Assembly: GCF_028898845.1 (NCBI RefSeq)
Contig: NZ_CP118574.1
Coordinates: forward strand, 5,243,001-5,307,000
Direction of reading: 5' to 3'
Origin: Streptomyces sp. WZ-12
GTDB taxonomy: Bacteria; Actinomycetota; Actinomycetes; Streptomycetales; Streptomycetaceae
Length of the DNA stretch: 64,000 nt
Position numbers and translations under genes: made by a program. A model generated the notes under the pieces. The model made no database searches, was not told the origin of the DNA, and worked only from the letters and a program-made list of their open reading frames with translations. Positions 25,449 to 34,799 of this stretch are shown piece by piece (position 1 is the first letter of the stretch; the number at the start of each line of letters is the position of its first letter).

Positions 25449-25474
25449 GGAATTCTGTCCGGATTCCAGCCGTT
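25449..25474 (+). promoter_or_regulatory. SigR-type promoter of hrdD
   Basis: GGAAT (25449-25453), exactly 18 bases, then GTT (25472-25474). This is the consensus GGAAT-N18-GTT of the thiol-stress sigma factor SigR, and hrdD is an established SigR target in S. coelicolor. The start point would be near 25480, giving a leader of about 95 bases before the hrdD ATG. Confidence 0.8.
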
Positions 25475-25576
25475 GTTTCCTTCGGACGGGTCATTCGGTC
25501 GGCCACCAGGCGGTACCCGAATCCGACGACCCGCCCCACCGTCCCGCGACCGACTCAGCGCAAAGGGAGCACCCGC

Positions 25577-26578
25577 ATGGCAACCCGTGCCGTCGCCCGT
25601 CGTCAGGCCAGCACCACCGGTTCCGGCGAGGCCAACAGCGTTCGCGCAGCAGGCGGGGACATCGCCGACCGCGACCTGGTCGGCATGTACCTCGACGAGA
25701 TCGCGCGCACGCCGCTGCTCGACGCGGCCAAGGAGGTGGAGCTGTCCCAGACCATCGAGGCGGGCGTGTACGCCCGGCAGATCCTGGACGGCGAGATCAC
25801 CGACGGCAATGCCGCCGGTGCCGACCGTGAGGAGCTCGAAGCGTTGGCCGCCGACGGCGAGCGGGCCAAGGACGTCTTCATCCGGTCCAACCTGCGCCTG
25901 GTCGTCGCCGTGGCCCGCCGTTACCCGCGCTCCGGCCTGCCGCTGCTGGACCTGATCCAGGAGGGCAACGCCGGCCTGGTCCGCGCCGTCGAGAAGTTCG
26001 ACTACGCCAAGGGCTTCAAGTTCTCCACGTACGCGACGTGGTGGATCCGCCAGGCCATCACCCGCTCCATCGCCGACCAGTCGCGCACCATCCGGCTCCC
26101 CGTCCACCTCGTCGAGGAGCTCGGCCGGATCCGCCGGGTGCAGCGCGAGTTCAACCGCGAGAACGGCCGCGATCCCGAGCCGGAGGAGGTGGCCGGCGAG
26201 CTCGGTTCCACCGCCGCCCGGGTCACCGACGTCCTGGACTGGGCCCGCGACCCGGTCAGCCTGAACATGTCGGTGGACGACGACGGCGACACCCAGTTCG
26301 GCGACCTGCTGGAGGACACCTCCGCGGCCTCCCCCGAGCAGTCCGTGCTCACGCTGCTGCGCAGCGAGGAGTTGGAGGACCTGATCGACCGCCTCGACCA
26401 GCGCACCGCGTCGATCATCAAGGCCCGCTACGGCATCGAGGACGGCCGGGAGCGCACGCTGACCGAGGTCGGCAAGCAGCACGGTCTGACGCGTGAGCGG
26501 ATCCGGCAGATCGAGAAGCACGCGCTGCTGGAGCTGAAGCGGATGGCGCGGGACACCGGGTTCGACGCGGCGGCCTGA
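25577..26578 (+). CDS. hrdD: RNA polymerase principal-like sigma factor HrdD (group 2)
   Basis: The protein has 333 residues, the normal HrdD size. Region 1.2 is at about 35-70 (DLVGMYLDEIARTPLL). Region 2 is at 105-175 (NLRLVVAVARRYPRSGLPLL, DLIQEGNAGLVRAVEKFDY, FSTYATWWIRQAITRS). Region 3 follows, and region 4 with its HTH is at 285-325 (TEVGKQHGLTRERIRQIEKH). It directs core polymerase to housekeeping-type promoters but is dispensable in known Streptomyces. The ATG has GGGAG upstream. A SigR-type promoter precedes it. Its place next to a GNAT gene and fruRKA supports HrdD rather than HrdA/B/C. Confidence 0.9.
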   Translation: MATRAVARRQASTTGSGEANSVRAAGGDIADRDLVGMYLDEIARTPLLDAAKEVELSQTIEAGVYARQILDGEITDGNAAGADREELEALAADGERAKDVFIRSNLRLVVAVARRYPRSGLPLLDLIQEGNAGLVRAVEKFDYAKGFKFSTYATWWIRQAITRSIADQSRTIRLPVHLVEELGRIRRVQREFNRENGRDPEPEEVAGELGSTAARVTDVLDWARDPVSLNMSVDDDGDTQFGDLLEDTSAASPEQSVLTLLRSEELEDLIDRLDQRTASIIKARYGIEDGRERTLTEVGKQHGLTRERIRQIEKHALLELKRMARDTGFDAAA

Positions 26579-26739
26579 GCCGCGTCCCGGTCCCTGCGTT
26601 CCACCCGTTCCGTGGGAGGCGCGCCCGTTGGGGGTGCGTCGCGGCCGGCCCCTGAGCGGGGCGGCGGGTGGCGGTCCCGCGCGGCGTGCGCCGGTGCGGG
26701 CCGTGCGCGCCCAGAGCGCGCGGTAATTTCGTGCGGGCG

Positions 26740-26768
26740 AGCCCCGGTGTCGAAGCGGCATCGGGGCT
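26740..26768 (+). terminator. Hairpin downstream of hrdD
   Basis: Ten-base arms (26740-26749, 26759-26768) pair with one G-T, loop of 9, followed by GTTGTGTG. Probably ends the hrdD transcript before the fructose operon. Confidence 0.6.
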
Positions 26769-26894
26769 GTTGTGTGCCTGACGGCTGACCGTGGCGCCTT
26801 GCCGCGTCGTGCCCGTGCCCGTGCCGCTGCCGTCCCCGGCTCCTCTTCGTGCGTCCCCTTTTTCTGCTCGCCTCCGCCGGCATGCCCGTTTGGG

Positions 26895-26923
26895 TCTGTT
26901 TGATTGCCCGAATCTGTTTACTT
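26895..26923 (+). promoter_or_regulatory. Candidate FruR operator (direct repeats)
   Basis: TCTGTTTGATT (26895-26905) and TCTGTTTACTT (26913-26923) are direct repeats 18 bases apart in an AT-rich patch about 70-95 bases before fruR. DeoR-family repressors often bind spaced direct repeats. Likely autoregulatory site and operon promoter. Confidence 0.5.
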
Positions 26924-26989
26924 GTCGGAATGATGGGCGTAGCATCCCGGAAAACCACAGGTTCGGGCATGGAACGGACACAGACGCAG

Positions 26990-27760
26990 ATGTACGCACC
27001 CGAGCGCCAGCAGGAGATCCTGCGGCTCGCCCGTGAGAGCGGGCGGGTCGATGTGCTCTCCCTCGCCGAGGAGTTCCAGGTCACCGCCGAGACCGTGCGG
27101 CGCGATCTGAAGGCGCTGGACCGCGCCGGCCTGGTCCGGCGGGTCCATGGCGGCGCCATCCCGGCCGGCCGGCTGGACTTCGAGCCGGACCTCGCCGAGC
27201 GGGACGCGGTCGCCGCCGACGAGAAGCAGCGCATCGCCCGCGCCGCGCTGGCCGAACTACCCGGCGGCGAAGGCCCCCGCAGCGTGATCCTCGACGCCGG
27301 CACCACCGCCGCCCGGCTCGCCGCCGAGATCCCGCTGGAGGCCGAACTCACCGTCGTCACCCACGGGTTGCCGGTCGCCGCGCGCCTCGCCGACCACCCC
27401 GGCCTCACCCTCCACCTCGTCGGCGGTCGGATCCGGCACCGGACCCGGGCCGCGGTCGACGAGTGGGCGCTGCGGTCCTACCGGGAGATCAACGCCGATG
27501 TGCTCTTCCTGGCGACCAACGGCTTCGGACTCGACGGCGGGTTGACCACCCCCGACCTCGCCGAGGCCGCGGTCAAGCGGGCGCTGATCGCCGCCGCCCG
27601 GCGGGTGGTGCTGCTCGCCGACTCCGCCAAGTTCGGGCAGCAGCACTTCGCCCGCTTCGGCGAACTGTCGGACGTGGACCTGCTGATCACCGACACCGGG
27701 CTCAGCCCGGCGGACGCCCTCGCCATCGAACGCGCCGGAACGGAAGTCATCCGGGCGTGA
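26990..27760 (+). CDS. fruR: DeoR-family repressor of the fructose operon
   Basis: The protein has 256 residues. ATG 26990 (MYAPERQQEIL) is the family start; an in-frame ATG exists at 26969. The N-terminal DeoR HTH (VDVLSLAEEFQVTAETVRRD, LKALDRAGLVRRVHGGA) precedes a DeoR-C sugar-phosphate sensor with VILDAGTTAARLA and LATNGFGLDGGLT. It probably binds fructose-1-phosphate. First gene of fruR-fruK-fruA; fruK starts 56 bases downstream. Confidence 0.9.
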   Translation: MYAPERQQEILRLARESGRVDVLSLAEEFQVTAETVRRDLKALDRAGLVRRVHGGAIPAGRLDFEPDLAERDAVAADEKQRIARAALAELPGGEGPRSVILDAGTTAARLAAEIPLEAELTVVTHGLPVAARLADHPGLTLHLVGGRIRHRTRAAVDEWALRSYREINADVLFLATNGFGLDGGLTTPDLAEAAVKRALIAAARRVVLLADSAKFGQQHFARFGELSDVDLLITDTGLSPADALAIERAGTEVIRA

Positions 27761-27815
27761 ACGGGCGCGGCAGCCCCCGCCATCCCCACCCCCTCACCGC
27801 CGAACCGGAACGCTC

Positions 27816-28907
27816 ATGATCATCATCACCGTCACCCCCAACCCCAGCCTCGACCGCACCTACGAGGTGCCGGCCCTGGAGCGCGGCGCCGTCCTGCGCT
27901 CCACCGCCGACCGGATCGACCCCGGCGGCAAGGGCGTCAACGTCTCCCGGGCGGTCGCCGCCGCCGGCCAACGCACCCTCGCCGTGCTCCCGTTGGGCGG
28001 CCCCGCGGGCGCGGCGCTGGCCGGGCTGTTGCGCGAGGAGGGCATCGAGGTCGCGGGCGTCCCGGTGGCCGGCCAGACCCGTTCCAACATCGCCGTCGCC
28101 GAGCCCGACGGCACCCTGACGAAGATCAACGCGGCCGGTCCCGAGCTCACCGCCGACGAGTCCGAGGCGCTGCTGGCCACGGTCGGCGAGCGCTCCGCCG
28201 GCGCCGACTGGATCGCCTGCTGCGGCAGCCTGCCGCGCGGCCTCGCCCCCGAGTGGTACGCCGAACTGGTCGCCCGGGCGCACCGCGCCGGCGCCCGGAT
28301 CGCCCTGGACACCTCGGGCCCTTCGCTGACCGCGGCGCTCCGCGAACGCCCCGACGTCGTCAAGCCGAACGCGCAGGAGCTCGCCGGGGCCGTCGGCCGC
28401 CCGCTGACCACCCTCGGCGACGCGGTCGCGGCCGCCGAGGAGCTCCGTTCCCGCGGCGCCCGCGCGGTCCTGGCCTCGCTGGGCGCCGACGGGCAGCTCC
28501 TCGTCGACGCGGACGGCGCCCGCTTCGGCAGCGCCCCGGTCGCCGCGGTGCGCAGCAACGTCGGCGCCGGGGACGCCTCGCTCGCCGGCTTCCTCGCCGC
28601 GGGCGGCAGCGGCGCCCCGGCGCTGGCGGCCGCGGTCGCACACGGCGCGGCCGCCGTGCAGTTGCCCGGCAGCCTGATGCCGACGCCGTCGGACCTGGCC
28701 CCGGGGCGGGTCACGGTGACCGCCGACGTGCCGCTCGACCGGCCGCTGACGGAGCCGGTGCCCGCCCCCTGGCCGTCAACTCCCGTTCCTCCCCTTCTAC
28801 TTCCGGCCGACCCCGCACCGTCCGGAGCCCTGCCGCCCCGTCCCCTCTCACCCCGTCCCCACCGCCCGTCCGGCGGTGCCGCGCGCAAGGGAGCCCGCGA
28901 TGAGTGA
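27816..28907 (+). CDS. fruK: 1-phosphofructokinase
   Basis: The protein has 363 residues. It is a PfkB family sugar kinase that phosphorylates fructose-1-phosphate to fructose-1,6-bisphosphate. Signatures: TPNPSLDRTYEV at the start, DPGGKGVNVSRAVAAAG (substrate binding), KPNAQELAGAVG, and SNVGAGDASLAGFLA with the catalytic Asp of GAGD. The last 60 residues are a Pro/Arg-rich tail not found in typical FruK. Its stop overlaps the fruA ATG (ATGAGTGA), so the two are coupled. Confidence 0.93.
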   Translation: MIIITVTPNPSLDRTYEVPALERGAVLRSTADRIDPGGKGVNVSRAVAAAGQRTLAVLPLGGPAGAALAGLLREEGIEVAGVPVAGQTRSNIAVAEPDGTLTKINAAGPELTADESEALLATVGERSAGADWIACCGSLPRGLAPEWYAELVARAHRAGARIALDTSGPSLTAALRERPDVVKPNAQELAGAVGRPLTTLGDAVAAAEELRSRGARAVLASLGADGQLLVDADGARFGSAPVAAVRSNVGAGDASLAGFLAAGGSGAPALAAAVAHGAAAVQLPGSLMPTPSDLAPGRVTVTADVPLDRPLTEPVPAPWPSTPVPPLLLPADPAPSGALPPRPLSPRPHRPSGGAARKGARDE

Positions 28908-31017
28908 GCTGATCACCGCGGACCTGGTCGACCTCGATCTCGACCGGTCCGCCGCAACGAAGGACGCCGCGGCCCGCTCGCTGGCGCAGCGGATGGCCGC
29001 CGCCGGGCGGGTCACCGACCTCGACGGCTTCCTGGCGGACGTGGCCGCCCGGGAGGCCCAGATGCCGACCGGGTTGGACGGCGGCATCGGGATCCCGCAC
29101 TGCCGCAGCGCGCATGTGACGGAGCCGACGCTGGCCTTCGGGCGCAGCGCGGCCGGCATCGACTTCGGCGCCGCGGACGGCCCGGCCGACCTGATCTTCC
29201 TGATCGCGGCCCCGACCGGCGGCGACGCTGACCACCTGTCGATCCTCTCGTCGCTGGCCCGGCAGTTGATGGACGAGACGTTCACGGGCGCGCTGCGGTC
29301 GGAGACCGAGCCGGCGCGCGCCGCGGCGCTCATCCGCGGCGAGGAGCCGGCGGCCGCGCCCCGACCGGCGCCCGCCGAGCCCACGGCGGCCACGCCCGAG
29401 CCGGTGCGCGCCGAGCCCACGGCGGACGAACCGCGGGCGGACGAACCGGCGGCGGCCGAGCCCGACGCCGCCGACGCCGCCCGGCCTCCCGCCCCCTTCC
29501 GCATCGTCGCCGTCACCTCCTGCCCCACCGGCATCGCGCACACCTACATGGCCGCCGAATCGCTGGAGAAGGCCGCCCGGGCGGCCGGCGTCGAACTCAC
29601 CGTGGAGACCCAGGGATCGGCCGGCTTCCAGCGCCTGGACCCGGAGTTGGTCGCGGCCGCCGACGGCGTGCTCCTCGCGCACGACGTCGAGGTGCGGGAC
29701 CGCGAGCGGTTCGCCGGCAAGCCGGTCGTCGACGTCGGGGTGAAGGCGGGCATCAACCGCCCCGCCGAACTCATCGCCGAACTGCGGGCGAAGGCCGCCC
29801 GCGGAGAGACCACCGCGGCCCCCGCCGGCCCCGCCGCCCCCATGGACAAGGGCGCCGAGGCCGGCGACGGCTACCCGGCCCGGCTCCGCAAGTGGCTGAT
29901 GACCGGCGTCAGTTACATGGTCCCGTTCGTCGCCGCCGGCGGCCTGCTGATCGCCCTGGCCTTCGCCATCGGCGGCTACACCGTCGACAAGGCCCCGTCG
30001 GTGGCAGAGCACTTCGTGTGGGCCGAGTCGGCCAGTTGGGCGGCGCTGCTCTTCCAGATCGGCAGCACCGCCTTCGGGTTCCTCGTCCCGGTCCTGGCCG
30101 GCTTCATCGCCTACGGGATGGCCGACCGCCCCGGGCTCGTCCCCGGCTTCGTCGGCGGCGCGATCGCGCTGACCGTCAACGCGGGCTTCCTGGGCGGGCT
30201 GATCGCCGGGCTGTTGGCGGGCGCGGTGGTCCAGGCGATCCAACGGGTCGGCGTGCCACCGGTGTTGCGCGGGATCATGCCGGTGGTGGTGATCCCGCTG
30301 GTCTCCTCGGCGCTGGTGGGCTTCCTGATGTTCCTGGTGGTGGGCAAGCCGATCGCCGCGCTCCAAAAGGCGCTCACCGGCTGGCTCTCCGACCTCTCCG
30401 GAGCCAACGCGGTGATCCTCGGGGTGCTGCTGGGCCTGATGATGTGCTTCGACCTGGGCGGCCCGCTCAACAAGGTCGCCTACGCCTTCGCCGTCGGCGG
30501 GCTGGCCAACCCCAACCCGGGCAGCCTGAAGGTGATGGCCGCGGTGATGGCGGCCGGCATGGTCCCGCCGCTGGCGATGGCGCTGGCCACGACCGTGCGG
30601 GGGCGCCTGTTCACCCGCGCCGAACGCGAGAACGGCAAGGCGGCCTGGGTACTGGGCGCGTCCTTCATCACCGAGGGCGCCATCCCGTTCGCCGCCGCCG
30701 ACCCGCTACGGGTCATCCCCTCCGCGATGGCCGGCGGCGCGGTCACCGGCGGGCTGTCGATGGCCTTCGGCTGCACCCTCCGCGCCCCGCACGGCGGCAT
30801 CTTCGTCGTCCCGCTGATCGGCCAGCCGCTGCTGTACCTCCTCGCCGTCGCCGCCGGCACGGTCGTCAGCGCCGCCCTGGTCATTCTCCTCAAGCGCTTC
30901 CGGGCACCGTCCCCGACGAGCCCGGGCGCGGACGTGCCGCCGAGCGCCGATCCGGCGCCCCGCGCGGCGCACACGCCCCGCACAGAACACCCGCACCGCG
31001 AGGTAACCACCCACTAA
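28900..31017 (+). CDS. fruA: PTS fructose transporter subunit IIABC
   Basis: The protein has 705 residues. ATG 28900 overlaps the end of fruK. Domains in order: EIIA (1-150) with phospho-His67 in GIGIPHCRS; an Ala/Pro/Glu-rich linker (150-200); EIIB (200-300) with phospho-Cys208 in TSCPTGIAHTY; and EIIC (about 330-670) with around ten TMs, including YMVPFVAAGGLLIALAFAI and GGPLNKVAYAFAVGGLANP. It imports fructose as fructose-1-phosphate using HPr-P. The last 35 residues are Pro/His-rich. Confidence 0.95.
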   Translation: MSELITADLVDLDLDRSAATKDAAARSLAQRMAAAGRVTDLDGFLADVAAREAQMPTGLDGGIGIPHCRSAHVTEPTLAFGRSAAGIDFGAADGPADLIFLIAAPTGGDADHLSILSSLARQLMDETFTGALRSETEPARAAALIRGEEPAAAPRPAPAEPTAATPEPVRAEPTADEPRADEPAAAEPDAADAARPPAPFRIVAVTSCPTGIAHTYMAAESLEKAARAAGVELTVETQGSAGFQRLDPELVAAADGVLLAHDVEVRDRERFAGKPVVDVGVKAGINRPAELIAELRAKAARGETTAAPAGPAAPMDKGAEAGDGYPARLRKWLMTGVSYMVPFVAAGGLLIALAFAIGGYTVDKAPSVAEHFVWAESASWAALLFQIGSTAFGFLVPVLAGFIAYGMADRPGLVPGFVGGAIALTVNAGFLGGLIAGLLAGAVVQAIQRVGVPPVLRGIMPVVVIPLVSSALVGFLMFLVVGKPIAALQKALTGWLSDLSGANAVILGVLLGLMMCFDLGGPLNKVAYAFAVGGLANPNPGSLKVMAAVMAAGMVPPLAMALATTVRGRLFTRAERENGKAAWVLGASFITEGAIPFAAADPLRVIPSAMAGGAVTGGLSMAFGCTLRAPHGGIFVVPLIGQPLLYLLAVAAGTVVSAALVILLKRFRAPSPTSPGADVPPSADPAPRAAHTPRTEHPHREVTTH

Positions 31018-31125
31018 AGAGTGGGTACTTGTCCGGAATCGCGCCCCCGCCAAGACTGATCAACACGTGAGCAACGGCTGGTCGACACGCGATCAGCGTT
31101 ATCGAGGCGGGAGCGCGATTTCGTC

Positions 31126-32115
31126 ATGACGGAAAAGAGCGGGGCGGCAGCCGCAACACGGGAATCGACCCGGGAAACACCCCGGCCAGCACCCCGGAAA
31201 ACACCCCTGGAATCGACCCCGAAAAGCGTCACGGTCCTCGGCCTGGGCGATATGGGCACGGCCCTGGCAACGTCCCTCCTCGCCGCCGGCCACCGGGTAT
31301 CGGTCTTCAACCGCACGCCCCACAAAGCCGCCGCTCTCGCGGAGAAGGGAGCCCGGCAGGCGCAATCCCCGGCCGAGGCGATCCGCGACAGTCCGTTGGT
31401 CCTCGTCTGCATCCTGGATTACGCCGGCATCGGGCCGCTGTTGACGGACGACGGGGCCGGCGAGGCGCTGCGGGGCCGGACCGTGGTCAATCTGACCAAC
31501 GGTTCGCCGGACGAGGCGCGGGCCCTGGCGGAACGGGTGACGGCGCTCGGGGCGGACTATCTCGACGGCGGCATCATGGCCGTACCGGAAATCATCGGAA
31601 AACCCCAGGCGTTCGTCCTCTACAGCGGCGCAGGGGACGTCTTCGAGGCGCACCGCGGGCTCTTGGACACCTTCGCCCGCAGCGTTTATCTGGGGTCGGA
31701 CCCCGGGCTGGCGCCACTCAACGACCTCGCCCTGCTGAGCGGGATGTACGGCATGTTCGGCGGTTTTCTGCACGCCGCCGGGCTGGTGCGATCGGCCGGC
31801 GGAAACGTCGCGGAATTCACCCGGGAGTTGTTGGTCCCGTGGCTGCGGGCGATGGCCGACAGTCAATTGCCGGCGATGGCGGAGCAGGCGGATGCGGGAA
31901 ATTATGGCGCCACCGGATCGAATCTCGCCATGCAGGTGTCGCACGACGCCATCGGCGGGGTCAGCCGAGCGCAGGGCGTGTCCACCGAACTGTTCGCCCC
32001 GCTCTGGGAGTTGATGAAGCGGCGGGTCGCGGACGGCCACGGCGAGGAGAGCCTCGGGGGAGTGGTGGAACTGGTGCACCCCAGGGGGCCGCGATCCCCG
32101 TCGGCGCCCGTATAG
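31126..32115 (+). CDS. NADPH-dependent imine-reductase-like dehydrogenase (beta-HAD superfamily)
   Basis: The protein has 329 residues. A Thr/Pro/Arg-rich 35-residue N-terminal extension precedes the Rossmann motif VTVLGLGDMGTALATSLLAA. NRTP after the second strand favours NADP. Later LDGGIMAVPEIIGKPQAFVL and NDLALLSGMYGMFGGFLHA match imine reductases, in which the Asp of NDLAL-type segments is the proton donor. These enzymes reduce cyclic imines or act in secondary metabolism. Monocistronic; faces the L,D-transpeptidase gene. Confidence 0.85.
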   Translation: MTEKSGAAAATRESTRETPRPAPRKTPLESTPKSVTVLGLGDMGTALATSLLAAGHRVSVFNRTPHKAAALAEKGARQAQSPAEAIRDSPLVLVCILDYAGIGPLLTDDGAGEALRGRTVVNLTNGSPDEARALAERVTALGADYLDGGIMAVPEIIGKPQAFVLYSGAGDVFEAHRGLLDTFARSVYLGSDPGLAPLNDLALLSGMYGMFGGFLHAAGLVRSAGGNVAEFTRELLVPWLRAMADSQLPAMAEQADAGNYGATGSNLAMQVSHDAIGGVSRAQGVSTELFAPLWELMKRRVADGHGEESLGGVVELVHPRGPRSPSAPV

Positions 32116-32120
32116 CCGAC

Positions 32121-32160
32121 GAGGCGGTGACCGCCCCCAGTGGGGAACGGCCACCGCCTC
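32121..32160. terminator. Bidirectional terminator between convergent genes
   Basis: The outer stem GAGGCGGT/ACCGCCTC (32121-32128, 32153-32160) encloses an inner CCCC-AGT-GGGG stem. It lies between the two convergent stop codons, 32115 and 32190. Confidence 0.7.
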
Positions 32161-32189
32161 GGCGCGTCGTCAGCGGTCCCGGACGGCCG

Positions 32190-33515
32190 TCAGGAGGCGC
32201 TGCCCGCCGTCCACTGCGACCAGGACATGTTCCAGCCGTTGAGGCCGTTGTCCGGCTGGACGGTCTTGTCCTTGGAGTTCTTCACGATCACCACGTCGCC
32301 GACCAGGGAGTTCTCGTAGAACCACTTGGCCGGGGTGCTGCCGCCGCCGCCCTTGTTGTCCTGGAGGCCGACGCAGCCGTGGCTCGTCCCGGAGTGGCCG
32401 AAGATCGACGGGCTGCCCCAGTAGTTGCCGTGTATGAACGTGCCCGACGAGGACAGCCGCATGGCGTGCGGGACGTCCTTGATGTCGTACTCGCCGCCGA
32501 AGCCGACCGTCGAACCGTCCATCCGGGTCTGCTCGTACTTCTCCGAGATCACCATCTGGCCGTTGTACGTCGGGTGGTCCGCGCTACCGCCGGAGATCGG
32601 GATGGTCTTGATGACCTTGCCGTCCTGCTTGATGGTCATCATCTGGGTGTTCATGTCCACCGTGGAGACCTGCGAGCGCCCGATGGTGAACGACACCGTC
32701 TTGGACTGCACGCCCGTGATGCCCTGACCGCCCTTCACCCCGTCCAGGTCGATCTTCATGGTGACCTTGGAGCCGGCCTTCCAGTAGTCCTCCGGCCGGA
32801 AGTCCAGCCGCCGGTCGCCGAACCAGTGGCCGACGACCTGCTGGCCGCTGCTGGAGGTCACCGTGATGTGGGACTGGACGTCCTTGCGGTTGCTGATCGA
32901 CTTGTCGAAGTTGAACGACACCGGCATGCCGACGCCGACCGTCTTGCCGTTGTCGGGCGTGAACGAGCCGATGAAGCTGTGGGCCGACGAGACCGTGGTG
33001 AACGTCGCGTTCTCGGTCGCCGGACGACCCTTGGCGTCCTTGGCGTTGGCCACGATCTTGTACTTGGCGCCGCGGTCGAGCTGCGCGCTCGGCTTCCAGG
33101 ACGTGCCGTCCTGCGATATGGCGCCGGCGACGTCCTTGCCGGTGTCGACGGCCGTGAGCTTCACGTCCGTCAACTTGCCACCGGTGACCTTCACCGTCGT
33201 GTCGTTGATGCTGGCGTCGGTGGCGCCGTCCTTCGACGAGACCTGGATCTTGGCGTCCGAGGCGTCCTTGGCGGCCGCGGCGTCCGCGCCGGCCTGCCCG
33301 TTCTTGCCGTCGCCCTGGCCCGCCTCGGCGTTGCCACCGCAGGCCGACAGGGACAACGCACCCGCCGCGAGCAGGGCGGTGACGGCGAGGGTGCGGCGCA
33401 TCCGGCGGGTGCGGCGCGGTGCGGCGGCGTCCCGCAGCTCGGACTGGAGCGGCTGGTGGGCGGTGCGGGACTGGGCGGGCGCGGGGTTGTCCGGCGATGT
33501 CACGAGCTGCTCCAT
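32190..33515 (-). CDS. Lipoprotein L,D-transpeptidase with Ig-like domains
   Basis: About 441 residues from ATG 33515; GTG 33551 would add 12. A long n-region with Arg pairs leads to a hydrophobic stretch and the lipobox LSACG, so it is anchored outside the membrane. Two Ig-like/BIG domains (about 90-270) precede the YkuD catalytic domain, with HGNYWGSPSIFGHSGTSHGC, where the Cys is the nucleophile. It makes 3-3 cross-links in peptidoglycan or anchors proteins. No good ribosome site is visible at either start. Confidence 0.92.
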   Translation of the reverse strand: MEQLVTSPDNPAPAQSRTAHQPLQSELRDAAAPRRTRRMRRTLAVTALLAAGALSLSACGGNAEAGQGDGKNGQAGADAAAAKDASDAKIQVSSKDGATDASINDTTVKVTGGKLTDVKLTAVDTGKDVAGAISQDGTSWKPSAQLDRGAKYKIVANAKDAKGRPATENATFTTVSSAHSFIGSFTPDNGKTVGVGMPVSFNFDKSISNRKDVQSHITVTSSSGQQVVGHWFGDRRLDFRPEDYWKAGSKVTMKIDLDGVKGGQGITGVQSKTVSFTIGRSQVSTVDMNTQMMTIKQDGKVIKTIPISGGSADHPTYNGQMVISEKYEQTRMDGSTVGFGGEYDIKDVPHAMRLSSSGTFIHGNYWGSPSIFGHSGTSHGCVGLQDNKGGGGSTPAKWFYENSLVGDVVIVKNSKDKTVQPDNGLNGWNMSWSQWTAGSAS

Positions 33516-33596
33516 ACAGGGGTGTTGTGATTCCGTGCTGGTAAACAGCACCTACGGGTGGATTTGGTTGCGAGAACGACCCTGTTGTGGCGAAGG

Positions 33597-34799
33597 TCAC
33601 ACCCGCGGCGGCAGGGGTCGGTCATTCGGCCCCGACAGCCAGGTTCGCAGCGCCACGCCGTCCTCGTCCAGGCGGGGCGGCGCCTCGGGTTGGGTCACCG
33701 GAGTCACCGACAGGCGCAAGGGGCTGGCGACTTGGGGAATGCGCCCCTCACCGACCGGAACCACCGGATCCAGCCCCAGCCGCCCCGCCAACTCCAGCGC
33801 CTCCGACAGGCTGTTGACCGGCCCGCACGGCACCGACACCGCCGCCAACCGCTCCGTCCACCGCCGCGGGGTGTCCGCGGCCAGCCGCTCCTCCAGCGCC
33901 TCGACCAGATCCGCACGGTGCCGCACCCGGTCCCGATTCCGCCGGAACCGCACGTCGTCCGCCAGCTCCGGCACCCCCAGCTCGCCCACCAGCGCCCGGA
34001 ACTGACGGTCGTTGCCCACCGCCACGGCCAACAGCCCGCCCCGCGCGGCCAACGTCTCGTACGGGGCGATGCTCGGATGCCGATTGCCCATCGGGATCGG
34101 GTCGCGCCCCGTCGCCAGATGGCCGGACGCCTGATTCACCAGCGACCCCAGCAGCGACGACAACAGATTGACCTCCACCGCCTGCCCCTGGCCGGTCCGC
34201 TCCCGGTGCCGCAGCGCCGCCAGGATCCCGGTCGTCGCGTCCTTGGCGGTCAACACGTCCACCAGCGCCACCCCCGCCTTCACCGGCGTCCCACCCGACT
34301 CCCCGGTGATGCTCATCAACCCGCCCACCGCCTGCACCACGAAGTCGTAACCGGGCAGCGCCGCACCCGCACCCGAACCGAACCCGGTGATCGTGCAGTG
34401 CACCAGCCCCGGATTCGCCGCCAACGTGGCCGCCGGATCCAGCCCGTACTTGGCGAGCGACCCCGGCCGGAAGTTCTCGATCACCACATCCGCCCGCCGC
34501 GCCAACTCCCGGGCCGCGGCCGCGTCCGCCGGATCGCCCAGATCGAGCGCCAGGCCGCGCTTGGAACGGTTCGCGGCGTCGAAGTACGCGGCGGTGCCCG
34601 CGACGAACGGCGGCCCCCAGGAACGCGTGTCGTCACCGGTGCCCGGCCGCTCGACCTTGATCACCTCGGCGCCGAGATCGGCGAGCGTCGCCGCGGCGAG
34701 CGGACCGGCCAGCACGCGGCTGAAGTCGGCCACCAGCACTCCCTCCAGGGCGCGCGGGGCGGAGGTCCGGTGGAACGGCTGCGGCTCGGGCTGGGGCAC
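33597..34799 (-). CDS. CaiB/BaiF family CoA-transferase
   Basis: The protein has 400 residues. The GTG at 34799 is chosen because GAGGAG lies seven bases upstream; the open frame extends further without a ribosome site. Hallmarks: LEGVLVADFSRVLAGPLAAA, LGAEVIKVERPG, NRSKRGLALDL, VVIENFRPG and YDFVVQAVGGLMSITG. Type III CoA-transferases move CoA between acyl acids at an Asp residue. The substrate is unknown. Downstream is the LDT lipoprotein gene, 81 bases away on the same strand. Confidence 0.92.
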   Translation of the reverse strand: MPQPEPQPFHRTSAPRALEGVLVADFSRVLAGPLAAATLADLGAEVIKVERPGTGDDTRSWGPPFVAGTAAYFDAANRSKRGLALDLGDPADAAAARELARRADVVIENFRPGSLAKYGLDPAATLAANPGLVHCTITGFGSGAGAALPGYDFVVQAVGGLMSITGESGGTPVKAGVALVDVLTAKDATTGILAALRHRERTGQGQAVEVNLLSSLLGSLVNQASGHLATGRDPIPMGNRHPSIAPYETLAARGGLLAVAVGNDRQFRALVGELGVPELADDVRFRRNRDRVRHRADLVEALEERLAADTPRRWTERLAAVSVPCGPVNSLSEALELAGRLGLDPVVPVGEGRIPQVASPLRLSVTPVTQPEAPPRLDEDGVALRTWLSGPNDRPLPPRV

